Assembly (NCBI GenBank): GCA_016721505.1
Contig: JADKHX010000013.1
Span: forward strand, 49,253-113,252
Direction of reading: 5' to 3'
DNA: 64,000 nt
Source of the DNA: Rhodocyclaceae bacterium
GTDB lineage: Bacteria > Pseudomonadota > Gammaproteobacteria > Burkholderiales > Rhodocyclaceae
Part shown: one piece after another, positions 51,358-59,736 of the stretch
Layout of the letters: the number at the start of each line of letters is the position of its first letter
Position numbering within the stretch: the stretch's first letter is position 1
Notes under the pieces: model-generated
What the model saw: the letters and a program-made list of their open reading frames with translations, nothing else
Databases searched by the model: none
What the model was told of the DNA's origin: nothing
Position numbers and translations under genes: made by a program

Positions 51358-52407
51358 TTACTCGCCAGTTGGTGCTGGTGACATGCTGTCATCAACGCTC
51401 AGCGAGTAGGGCAAGGCTTTAGCTAGTGGGCGTGGCCCCGTTGGCGTTCCAAGATTGATTTCGCCGGTTTCCATCGCACTGCTTTGCACACAGATCAGCG
51501 CATCAAATCCGCTCTGTGGCGCTGGGGTGCAGCTCACCACTAAACCGCATTGTTGCTCGCCAGTTTGGGCAGAAAACACTGGTGCTCCAGCTGGTAATGT
51601 TGCTGTGTGATCGAAATGCACACCAAACATTCGACGCTTAATCTTGCCCAAATATTGTGTGCGCGCAACAATTTCCTGACCCGGATAACAGCCTTTGGTG
51701 AAGCTCACGCCGGCCACCGCGGGCAACTCCATATTGAGCATTTGCGGTACAAATGCTTCCTGGGTCGCCGCCACCACACGTGGCTGTCCTGCTTGAATTT
51801 CCAGCCATTGCCAAGCTTGTGTGCCGACCACACTGGCCGTTGCGCGCAGCGCTGTCCAGCGGGCAATTGCGGCCGTGGGTGTCACCGACAACAGCCAACG
51901 TGTCGCATCCAGTCGAATCGCTTTACCGCCATCGATAGCAAAAACGGTATGCGCTGCGGCATCAGCGTTCAAGTCAATCACCCCAATCGACTTGGAAACG
52001 CCGATAAGCGCCAATTCATCCGTCACCTCGGCGAGCTTTACTTTTGAGCGCAGCACGTACATCGAGAGCTTTTTGAGGATTCCCGGCAGCACATCGTTGG
52101 GTAGCATCAACAAAAAATCATCACCATCGCGCCATATCAACATGGTCGCCAACAAGCGCCCTTTGGGTGTGCACATGCCGGCAAAACGAGCCGTCACTGC
52201 ATCAATTCCGTTAATGTCGTTGGTCAATAAATTGTGCAAAAACACGCCTGCATCTACGCCGCTGGCACGAATCAGTCCGCAATCGAGCAATGGTGCAATG
52301 ACCATTCCATTTTGTGCAGCGTGCAGTTCTTGGGCTGCGGCGCCAAAGTCATCATGACTGGCGCTGATACCTTGTTCAGTCAGGAAATTTATCCACTGCA
52401 TGTTCAT
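51358..52407 (-). CDS. ygfZ: Folate-binding YgfZ protein
   Basis: 349 residues. A GcvT-like protein that supports assembly or repair of some Fe-S enzymes using folate. The YgfZ signature KGCYPGQEIVARTQYLGKIKRR, with its conserved cysteine, is intact. The last ten residues (SMSPAPTGE and neighbours) are encoded by a full copy of the dispersed repeat, so the C-terminal tail and stop region appear to have been supplied by it. It is divergent from mltG. Confidence 0.9.
   Translation of the reverse strand: MNMQWINFLTEQGISASHDDFGAAAQELHAAQNGMVIAPLLDCGLIRASGVDAGVFLHNLLTNDINGIDAVTARFAGMCTPKGRLLATMLIWRDGDDFLLMLPNDVLPGILKKLSMYVLRSKVKLAEVTDELALIGVSKSIGVIDLNADAAAHTVFAIDGGKAIRLDATRWLLSVTPTAAIARWTALRATASVVGTQAWQWLEIQAGQPRVVAATQEAFVPQMLNMELPAVAGVSFTKGCYPGQEIVARTQYLGKIKRRMFGVHFDHTATLPAGAPVFSAQTGEQQCGLVVSCTPAPQSGFDALICVQSSAMETGEINLGTPTGPRPLAKALPYSLSVDDSMSPAPTGE
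51363..51390 (-). repeat. Dispersed repeat copy at the 3' end of ygfZ
   Basis: Minus-strand copy (core, then TGACATGCTGTC), read as DSMSPAPTG just before the stop. Confidence 0.85.
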
Positions 52408-52493
52408 AGGTGCGTTCCGGTTGAGAGAGACAGAATGCTATCATTTCCACCTGTCCTCAATCCGCGCAGAGTTTGTCCTGCCAAGTGACCGCT

Positions 52494-53480
52494 ATGAAAA
52501 CTCTCAAGATTATTTTTCTGCTCATCCTGTTATTTTTTACGGCAGCCATCTGGATCACGACGCGGTTTTTTACCCACGATTTGCCGCTCAACTCGGCCAG
52601 AGTCAGCTTTACCATTCCGGCCGGTGCAAGCCTGCAATCGGCAGCGCAGCGAATGGAGTCGGCGGGCGTTGAAATGCCCGCATGGCAGCTCACTTGGTTT
52701 GGGCGCGTCATGGGTCGCGCGTCAACCATTAAAGCCGGCAGTTATGAGATCGAGCGGGGTATTACAGCTATTGAGCTGATCAACAAGCTCACCCGAGGCG
52801 AAGTAACGATGGCTGATGTGCTGCTGGTGGAAGGTAAAACTTTTGCCCAGTGGCGCGCAACGCTAAATGAACACCCTGATCTTGCTCACGACTCGTTAAA
52901 GCTAAGCGATGAAGCAATTCTGAAGCGTATTGGCGCGCCGGAGAGTAATCCTGAAGGCATATTTTTCCCGGATACCTATTTGGTCGATAAGGGCAGTAGC
53001 GATCTGGAAGTCTTGCGTCGTGCTCGCGCTGCGATGGCTGTGAATCTCGGCAATGCGTGGGCTGCACGCGATACCTTGGTCAAACTCGCCGACCCTTATG
53101 CCTTGCTCACGCTTGCTTCTGTCGTTGAAAAAGAAACCGGACTGGCTGCGGATAGACCTCAAATCGCTGCCGTCTTCGCTAATCGTTTGCGCAAAGGAAT
53201 GCCGCTGCAATCCGACCCCACGGTCATTTATGGCATGGGTGCCAAGTTCGATGGCAATTTGCGCCGCCTTGATTTGATGACCGATTCGCCCTGGAACACC
53301 TATACCCGCACTGGCTTGCCGATAACGCCAATTGCGATGCCCGGCATGGCCTCACTAATGGCCGTCAGCCGTCCGCCACCAAGCGATTACCTGTATTTCG
53401 TAGCTCGGGGTGATGGCTCCAGCGAGTTTTCCACCACACTCGAAGAGCACAACCGCGCCGTGGCCAAATATCAAAAATGA
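52494..53480 (+). CDS. mltG: Endolytic murein transglycosylase MltG
   Basis: 328 residues. An inner-membrane anchored lytic transglycosylase that cuts nascent glycan strands. One membrane helix (residues about 5-23) precedes a LysM-like region. The catalytic domain has Glu212 in LASVVEKETG, followed by ANRLRKGMPLQSDPTVIYG. The ATG at 52494 replaces a TTG at 52473. It overlaps tmk by ATGA and heads the operon mltG-tmk-holB-tatD. Confidence 0.95.
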   Translation: MKTLKIIFLLILLFFTAAIWITTRFFTHDLPLNSARVSFTIPAGASLQSAAQRMESAGVEMPAWQLTWFGRVMGRASTIKAGSYEIERGITAIELINKLTRGEVTMADVLLVEGKTFAQWRATLNEHPDLAHDSLKLSDEAILKRIGAPESNPEGIFFPDTYLVDKGSSDLEVLRRARAAMAVNLGNAWAARDTLVKLADPYALLTLASVVEKETGLAADRPQIAAVFANRLRKGMPLQSDPTVIYGMGAKFDGNLRRLDLMTDSPWNTYTRTGLPITPIAMPGMASLMAVSRPPPSDYLYFVARGDGSSEFSTTLEEHNRAVAKYQK

Positions 53481-54097
53481 CGAATGGCATCCGCGGACGG
53501 TTCATTAGCTTTGAAGGCATTGACGGCGCTGGCAAAAGTACGCAACACCAATGGCTGGTTGATCGTTTAAACGCGCAGGGCAGGGAAGTCGTTGCCACCC
53601 GCGAACCTGGCGGCACGCCGCTAGGCGAGAAGCTGCGCGCCCTGCTGCTGGCCGAGACCATGCACCTCGATACCGAGGCACTGCTGATGTTTGCGGCGCG
53701 CCGTGAACATGTCGAATCAGTGATCCGACCTGCCTTGGCGCGTGGCGCATGGGTGGTATGTGATCGCTTTGTCGATGCGTCGATGGCGTATCAAGGTGGC
53801 GGGCGAGGCCTGAGTGCGGTGCGACTGCGCGACTTGGCGCAATGGACGTTGGGCGATCTGCGACCTGATTTGACCTTTTTGTTTGATCTTCCGGTGGAAT
53901 TAGCGCTGAAGCGCCTACGCGCGGCAACACCAAACCCGGACCGATTTGAGCGCGAGCAGGCTGAGTTTTTCGAGCGGGTGCGTGCGACTTATCTGGAAAT
54001 TGCCGCAGCCGAACCACATCGTGTACGGGTAATCGATGCCAGATTGTCGCTTTTAGAAATTCAAGTGACACTTGAGAATATAATTGCAAGCTATTGA
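53477..54097 (+). CDS. tmk: Thymidylate kinase
   Basis: 206 residues. It phosphorylates dTMP to dTDP. The P-loop is EGIDGAGKST (residues 13-22), followed by TREPGGTPLGE, the DR motif in VVCDRFVDASMAYQGGGRGL, and FDLPVELALKRLRA. Start overlaps mltG; the end overlaps holB by 14 bp. Confidence 0.96.
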   Translation: MTNGIRGRFISFEGIDGAGKSTQHQWLVDRLNAQGREVVATREPGGTPLGEKLRALLLAETMHLDTEALLMFAARREHVESVIRPALARGAWVVCDRFVDASMAYQGGGRGLSAVRLRDLAQWTLGDLRPDLTFLFDLPVELALKRLRAATPNPDRFEREQAEFFERVRATYLEIAAAEPHRVRVIDARLSLLEIQVTLENIIASY

Positions 54098-55157
54098 TAA
54101 TAATAAATTAGTTATTCATAAATCGCAATGGCAAGCGCTCTTGCGATTGGGCTTGGTGCGTCTGCCGCATGCGCTGCTACTCACCGGCGCGCCGGGACTT
54201 GGTAAGCGCCAATTCGCCGAGCAGTTGGCGAATTTGCTGTTGTGTGAGCGAATTGACGCAACGAACGCCACGCCTACCAGTTGTGGTGAATGTCCAGGAT
54301 GCCGATGGCTAAGCGCCGATTCTCACCCCGACATTCGTTACGTCAGTCCGGAAAGCGATGACTCCGACGATGATGACTCGGATGGCGCTTCGGCCACCGA
54401 GAAATCGCCGGAAAAAGCTGTGTCGCCCACGGCGAAAGCCAAGGCCAAAAAACGCACTCGAGCCAGCATCAAAGTCGGCGCAATTCGCGAATTGGAAGAC
54501 TTCGTTTTTGTCGGTAGCCACCGCCAAGGCCGTCGTGTGATTTTGATTACCGATGCCGATGCGATGAACAATATCGCGACAAATGCACTTCTAAAAATAC
54601 TTGAAGAACCACCTGCAACTGTTTATTTTATATTGATAACTTCAAACAAGGATCGACTGTTGCCGACACTACGCAGTCGCTGCCGTCAGCTGGCTTTTGC
54701 TCGCCCATCGTTAGCAGTGGCCACCCTTACTTTGCGCGAACTGGGGGTGCCAAAGGGAAGTGAAGCGCTGCTTTCTTTGGCTGGCGGGGCGCCTTTGCAA
54801 GTTCAACGCTGGCATCAAGCTCAGAAGATTGACGGTCTAAAAGCGTTGCTAAAAACCTTCCAGCAACCCGGTAATAACCCGCTCGCATTAGCCGCCCGTT
54901 GGGATGATTTGTTGAAAAAGGATGATCAATTGAAAATGGAGTTTCTTGTCGAGGCAGTTCAGCGCTGGGTCGTCGACCAGGCCTTGGCTTCAAATACGCG
55001 CCTTAATTCCGCCACATTTACCGGCTGGCGTGGGCTATTGCAGTCTCGGCGAGCGGCCAATCATCCGTTGAATCAATTGCTTTTTCTGGAAGAATTGGCC
55101 AATCATGCGCTGCGTGCGACCGGCATAATGGCCTCTCCAGGACAGGTCGCAGCATGA
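54084..55157 (+). CDS. holB: DNA polymerase III delta' subunit
   Basis: 357 residues. A clamp-loader AAA+ subunit with GAPGLGKRQFAEQLA as P-loop, a zinc-binding set CGECPGC, Walker-B-like LITDADAMNNIATNALLKILEEPP, and the arginine in LRSRCRQL. Between the zinc knuckle and Walker B is an unusual linker of about 45 residues, first acidic (ESDDSDDDDSDG) then lysine-rich (AKAKAKKRTR). The start is a TTG at 54084 inside the end of tmk, with GAG 9 bases upstream; no ATG occurs before the conserved core. Confidence 0.9.
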   Translation: MQAIDNNKLVIHKSQWQALLRLGLVRLPHALLLTGAPGLGKRQFAEQLANLLLCERIDATNATPTSCGECPGCRWLSADSHPDIRYVSPESDDSDDDDSDGASATEKSPEKAVSPTAKAKAKKRTRASIKVGAIRELEDFVFVGSHRQGRRVILITDADAMNNIATNALLKILEEPPATVYFILITSNKDRLLPTLRSRCRQLAFARPSLAVATLTLRELGVPKGSEALLSLAGGAPLQVQRWHQAQKIDGLKALLKTFQQPGNNPLALAARWDDLLKKDDQLKMEFLVEAVQRWVVDQALASNTRLNSATFTGWRGLLQSRRAANHPLNQLLFLEELANHALRATGIMASPGQVAA

Positions 55158-55951
55158 GTGCTCCATTGCTGGTCGATTCGCACTGCCACCTTGATTTCCC
55201 GGATTTTGTCGGGCGGGAAATCGAGTTATTGGCCGAGATGAGAAGAAATGACATCGGTTGGGCACTAATCGCCGGTGTCACGTTAGAGCGATTTCCGGCA
55301 GTGCGACTATTGGCCGAGACTTACGCGCCTATATTTGCTGCCGTAGGCGTTCATCCGGACACCGAAGGTGAAGATGACGCAGCGCAAGAGCCCGATTTAC
55401 AGACACTAATCGCCCTGGCAAATCATCCCAAAGTCGTGGCGATTGGCGAAACCGGCCTTGATTATTACCGTCTCAAAGGCGACCTAGAATGGCAGCGCGA
55501 GCGCTTTCGAGTCCATATCCGTGCCGCCTTGGCCACTGGCAAGCCATTGATTATTCACACTAGAGAAGCCGCTGACGATACTTTGCGCATCCTTAGGGAG
55601 GAGGGTGCAAGTGCCGTTGGCGGAGTATTCCATTGCTTTACCGAGACTATTGCGGTGGCCGAGGCAGCTCTGGATTTGGGCTTTCATATTTCCATGTCAG
55701 GCATCGTGACTTTTAAAAATGCACTTCAAATCAAAGAAGTAGCTAAGATTGTGCCAATTGACCGGTTGTTAGTCGAGACCGATTCACCCTATCTCGCGCC
55801 GGTGCCGTTTCGCGGCAAACAAAATCAGCCAGCTTGGGTAAAGCACGTAGCCGAGGAAGTCGCGCGATTGCGTGATATGTCTTTTGATGCGCTTGCCGTG
55901 GCAACGACGGACAATTTTTTCCGATTGTTTGCGAGCGCGAATCGTGGGTAG
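55154..55951 (+). CDS. TatD-family deoxyribonuclease
   Basis: 265 residues. A metal-dependent TIM-barrel hydrolase of the YcfH branch. Metal ligands and family motifs are VDSHCHLDF, AIGETGLDYY, IIHTREAADDTL, GVFHCFTE and VETDSPYLAPVPFRGK. It overlaps holB by ATGA. In many Burkholderiales a pilZ gene lies between holB and tatD; here it is absent. Confidence 0.92.
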   Translation: MSAPLLVDSHCHLDFPDFVGREIELLAEMRRNDIGWALIAGVTLERFPAVRLLAETYAPIFAAVGVHPDTEGEDDAAQEPDLQTLIALANHPKVVAIGETGLDYYRLKGDLEWQRERFRVHIRAALATGKPLIIHTREAADDTLRILREEGASAVGGVFHCFTETIAVAEAALDLGFHISMSGIVTFKNALQIKEVAKIVPIDRLLVETDSPYLAPVPFRGKQNQPAWVKHVAEEVARLRDMSFDALAVATTDNFFRLFASANRG

Positions 55952-55970
55952 TTGTCAGCAGCCGAGGGCT

Positions 55971-55998
55971 AACGGCGTGTTACCAGCACCAACTGGCG
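55971..55998 (+). repeat. Dispersed repeat copy that supplies an ankyrin gene start
   Basis: Full-length copy AACGGCGTGT, TA, the core and CG. Its GTG (55977) is the best start codon of the next gene. Confidence 0.85.
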
Positions 55999-56627
55999 TA
56001 TGGAGACGCTTAGCCCTGTGGCTTGCAGTCAGCGTTCTGTCGCTGAGCAATTCGTCGGTGTTTGCCGGCGTCTACGAGACTATTTTGAATGCCGCCGAAA
56101 ATGGCCACACCAGCGTTGTACAGGATTTGGTCGCGCGCGGAATGGACATAAATACCACCGATGCCGACGGCTCGACACTTTTGTTAATCGCTACGCGCGG
56201 CGACAATCCCGTGCTGGTCGAATATTTGTTGAAAAACCGAGCCAAGGTAGGAAAGTCTAATCGTTTCGGCGATACCGCATTGCATCTGGCTGCCAGCAAA
56301 GGAAGTACTGCCTGCCTGACGCTTTTGTTGGCTGCCGGCGCTGAAGTCAATACCAGCGGTTGGACACCATTGCATTACGCGGCCTATGGGGGTTTCGCTG
56401 AAGTCGTCGAGCTTTTGGTTGCCAAAGGTGCATTACTTGATACGCGCGCGCCCAACGGTAGGACCGCGTTAATGTTAGCCGCCCAAAACGACCATGCAGA
56501 CGTGTCGTTAGTACTAAGGCGCGCCGGTGCAGACGCCGATCTAGTTGATTACGATGGGAAAACAGCCGAGGTTATTTTGAAAGAGGTTGGCAAGTCATCA
56601 GCAGTACGATCGAAAGAATCACGTTAG
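55977..56627 (+). CDS. Secreted ankyrin-repeat protein
   Basis: 216 residues from GTG 55977, which has GAGGG about 9 bases upstream. The N-terminus (LPAPTGVWRR) comes from the dispersed repeat and forms the charged start of a signal peptide (LALWLAVSVLSLSNSSVFA). About five ankyrin units follow (for example GDTALHLAASKGSTACLTLLLAAGA and GRTALMLAAQNDHADVSLVLRRAGA). A GTG at 55944, overlapping tatD, is a weaker alternative. Ankyrin genes follow tatD in related bacteria; role unknown, probably periplasmic. Confidence 0.78.
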   Translation: MLPAPTGVWRRLALWLAVSVLSLSNSSVFAGVYETILNAAENGHTSVVQDLVARGMDINTTDADGSTLLLIATRGDNPVLVEYLLKNRAKVGKSNRFGDTALHLAASKGSTACLTLLLAAGAEVNTSGWTPLHYAAYGGFAEVVELLVAKGALLDTRAPNGRTALMLAAQNDHADVSLVLRRAGADADLVDYDGKTAEVILKEVGKSSAVRSKESR

Positions 56628-56699
56628 GTGACTTCGCATAATTTATATTATGTCAACTAATAAATATGTCATGATGCCAATCGCTCCACACTGAATCCC

Positions 56700-58196
56700 A
56701 TGCTGATCAATGAATCCCAAGGAAATCTGGCAGACGGACTCAGCCAGCAAGCGCTATTGCGTCCCGATGCAACCGCAGTGCATCTCCCGACAAGAGTTGT
56801 GACCTTTCGCCAGATGGAAAATCTGGTCTGGAGAACAGCAATGTTCTTGCATGGGCAAAGTATCCAGCCTGGGGACGTCGTTGCACTTACCTTTATTAAT
56901 GAACTAACGCTAATCGTCGCAATGTTGGCAACGGCAAGGATAGGTGCAACCGCCTTTTCAGTACCGCGAGCTACACCAGCTATCCAGCAGTCAGAAATGC
57001 TCCTTTTGGTAAACGCCAAATATATGGCCACCGACATAGTTGGGACAAACCTTGAGGGTCTGGTCACTTTGTTGCTAGATATCGAAGCACTTTTCAGGGA
57101 ATCAATACCAATCGATAAGAGTCTCAGAGACGGAAATCCACATGCACCGTGGTTAATTTCTATGGGTTCAGGCTCAACGGGACGACCGAAACAAATCCCA
57201 GTTAGTCACTCGCTCTTTCAAGCAAGGATGGCACTTTACAGTGACCAAATTCCACCAAGCTCCAGTGATCGAGTGGCTTCATTGATCCATTCAGATTTCC
57301 CAACTGCCAAGTATTGGCATTTGCATGCAATCTTTTCTGGCGCATCGATTTGTTTGTTTGACAGAGGTAACACAAACCCGATCGAGCTGTGTCGGAACAA
57401 AAAAGTTACGGTTTTATACTCCGCAATTGTTCACGTTGAACAATTGATAAACCAGCTTCAAAGTGAGTCAAAAAACGCACTCGGATCGTTGCGAGCTTTG
57501 GTGCCAGTAGGATCCATTGTTAACGATGATCTGCGAAAGCGAATTTTAGTAATGCTTACGCCCAATCTCTACGTCCGATACGGAACAAACGAAACAGGAC
57601 CAATAACAATAGCGGTACCAGGGGAAGTTCTTAGCGTTGCCGGTACTGTAGGTCGCCCTTCGTCGGGTGTGCAACTAGAGATTGTTGACTCGGAAGGAAA
57701 GCCATTGCCGACCGGCGAAATTGGACAAATTCGTCTTCGAAGTGCTGGAATTATTGACCACTATCAAAACGACACGGCGGCGAACGAGCGAGCTTTTAAG
57801 AATGGTTGGTTTATGCCCGGAGATGTTGGCAAATTCACATCGGATGGCCAGCTAATCTTCATGGGGCGATCTGATCAGATGATGATAATGGACGGAATCA
57901 ACATTTACCCCGCTGAAATTGAATCCACGATTGCACGGCACCCTGCCGTATGCGATCAAGTGGCACTCCCGTTACATTCACCTTTGCATCAAGACATACC
58001 CGTGTGTGCGGTCGCTCTTTATCCGAAGGTAAAAGTTACTGAAAAGGAGCTCCTGGAATTCGCCTTTCAGCGGCTGGGTTCTCGGTATCCACGGCGAATA
58101 ATTATTCTGGAAAAACTACCGCGCACTGAAAACGGAAAATTGCTGCTCCAGCAATTGACCCACGCAGTGGCTGAAAAGCTTCGCTCACCAGCTTAA
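56700..58196 (+). CDS. AMP-binding acyl/aryl-CoA ligase-like enzyme
   Basis: 498 residues. An adenylate-forming enzyme: ATP loop SMGSGSTGRPKQIPVSH, motif YGTNETGP, GWFMPGDVGKF, and the C-terminal hinge and lysine FMGRSDQMMIMDGINIYPAEIE and PRTENGKLLLQQL. It would activate a carboxylic acid as acyl-AMP, then pass it to CoA or a carrier. The gene is visibly more AT-rich than its neighbours and preceded by an AT-rich stretch, suggesting later acquisition. It is convergent with a second adenylating enzyme. Confidence 0.82.
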   Translation: MLINESQGNLADGLSQQALLRPDATAVHLPTRVVTFRQMENLVWRTAMFLHGQSIQPGDVVALTFINELTLIVAMLATARIGATAFSVPRATPAIQQSEMLLLVNAKYMATDIVGTNLEGLVTLLLDIEALFRESIPIDKSLRDGNPHAPWLISMGSGSTGRPKQIPVSHSLFQARMALYSDQIPPSSSDRVASLIHSDFPTAKYWHLHAIFSGASICLFDRGNTNPIELCRNKKVTVLYSAIVHVEQLINQLQSESKNALGSLRALVPVGSIVNDDLRKRILVMLTPNLYVRYGTNETGPITIAVPGEVLSVAGTVGRPSSGVQLEIVDSEGKPLPTGEIGQIRLRSAGIIDHYQNDTAANERAFKNGWFMPGDVGKFTSDGQLIFMGRSDQMMIMDGINIYPAEIESTIARHPAVCDQVALPLHSPLHQDIPVCAVALYPKVKVTEKELLEFAFQRLGSRYPRRIIILEKLPRTENGKLLLQQLTHAVAEKLRSPA

Positions 58197-58207
58197 GTTA
58201 GTACTAT

Positions 58208-59572
58208 TCACAGCAACTCGCTGATGAAATCCTCAAATTTTGCGTTCTTGCCACGTGGAATTGAAGCCACTTGATCGATTGAAATGTTATGAGGAAACCC
58301 TAGCGTCGCCTTAAATGTTTCTATCAGACGCAGCATCTCTTCCCGCGTGAGCGCCCTCTCCGCCTTGATTTTCAGAACGACCTCATCAAGCCTACGCTGA
58401 ATGACTTGTAGTTGTTGAATTGGCGCGATGCCAACCCAACGATCTTCGGGAAAACTCGGCCAGTGCGCGGTGCCATCGGGCAATTTCAACATATTCCTCT
58501 GCCGGCCCATGATCCGCTCAATGACTGGCAACCCTCTGCCACAAGGACAATCGTTCCCGCTCCGCGCATAATCTCCAATGTCGTAGCGGATGAGCGGCAT
58601 GGCAAAATTGTGCAAAGTCGTAATCAGCACGCGGCCTGTCTCACCAGGCTTTGTAGGCTGACCTGCATCGTCAACGATTTCTACCAGGAGATTCTCTGAT
58701 TGGATATGGTAGGCGCCGTGATCACACTGGAGCGCGATATAGCCCGCCTCTTCCGAAGAATAAACGTCGGCGATTTCACTGCCCCAGACGCTTCTGCACA
58801 GCTGCCGTGTTTCCTTTGTTAAGACCTCGCCGAATGTGCGTAATTGCTTTAGATTCGGCAAAGCGGTACCGCGCTGCATCGCCAGTTTTACAAGGGCATT
58901 GAGGTTAGAAGGGTGCGTAATCAGATAGTCTGGATTATTTTCAACCAGCCAATTCAATTGGTCGCCGATGTCCGCACGAATATTCATCACAAACACCGGG
59001 CCGGTGGCGATCACGCTGGCGGTCGAGAGACCCCAATTTGCAGCTTGACCGCTCTCGACATTGGATCGAATCGCCGCCAAGCTGCCCATGAAGTCGCGGT
59101 GCTGCCAGAAATGTTCGCGAAGCGTCAGCGCGCGCCAAAAATGACCGGTTAATTCAGTTTGATAAAAAGTCACCGGCGTACCCGTGGATCCGGACGTGCT
59201 AGCTTGCGAAACCTTGCCGTGCAGCGCTGCTACGTTCTGGTTGAGCAGAGAGTTACTCAAACGCTGAAGGTCAGTCCGGGTTAATACGGGCAATGCCGTG
59301 AACTGCTCAAATGACAATCGATTACCCGGCTGGAAATCTATCTGCTTCAGCGCATCCGCCCAGTGGCTAATCGTTCGAAAAGCTTCATCCAGGACCAATT
59401 GCAGTTGCCTAAGCTGCGCAACCCGAATCTCATCCGGCGACATCCACTGACTGCGCTCCAGTTGGAATTGCAACGCCAACGCTTGAGCACCGACGTCGCT
59501 CGGTATTGCGGGCCAGGCACAATTCGGCATTTGCGATGTAAAGGGCGTACCTGGAAATCTGGGCTTACTCAT
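58208..59572 (-). CDS. Phenylacetate-CoA ligase-like (PaaK/CapK) enzyme
   Basis: 454 residues. It resembles PaaK, F390 synthetase and CapK proteins: ATP motif QASTSGSTGTPVTFYQTE, VYSSEEAGYIALQC, and TTLHNFAMPLIRYDIGDYA, then a cysteine pair CPCGRGLP and GRQRNMLKLPDG. The C-terminal lysine region (RGKNAKFEDFISELL) departs from the usual RTxxGK form. The acid substrate is unknown. ATG 59572 is chosen over a TTG 12 bases upstream. Confidence 0.8.
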   Translation of the reverse strand: MSKPRFPGTPFTSQMPNCAWPAIPSDVGAQALALQFQLERSQWMSPDEIRVAQLRQLQLVLDEAFRTISHWADALKQIDFQPGNRLSFEQFTALPVLTRTDLQRLSNSLLNQNVAALHGKVSQASTSGSTGTPVTFYQTELTGHFWRALTLREHFWQHRDFMGSLAAIRSNVESGQAANWGLSTASVIATGPVFVMNIRADIGDQLNWLVENNPDYLITHPSNLNALVKLAMQRGTALPNLKQLRTFGEVLTKETRQLCRSVWGSEIADVYSSEEAGYIALQCDHGAYHIQSENLLVEIVDDAGQPTKPGETGRVLITTLHNFAMPLIRYDIGDYARSGNDCPCGRGLPVIERIMGRQRNMLKLPDGTAHWPSFPEDRWVGIAPIQQLQVIQRRLDEVVLKIKAERALTREEMLRLIETFKATLGFPHNISIDQVASIPRGKNAKFEDFISELL

Positions 59573-59736
59573 GGTCGTCTGCAATTGTCTCGCCGCCCTT
59601 CCCTGCTATGCCGAATTTGCAACTTCGGCAAGTTCTCAAATCAGTAGAAATCATTAGCGGCGAGCCTTTGCCGCTGCAGTCTGATCCGCCACAGGTGACG
59701 CTGCAGCGGGCGGCTTAGTGTCCTCAGGACTGACCA

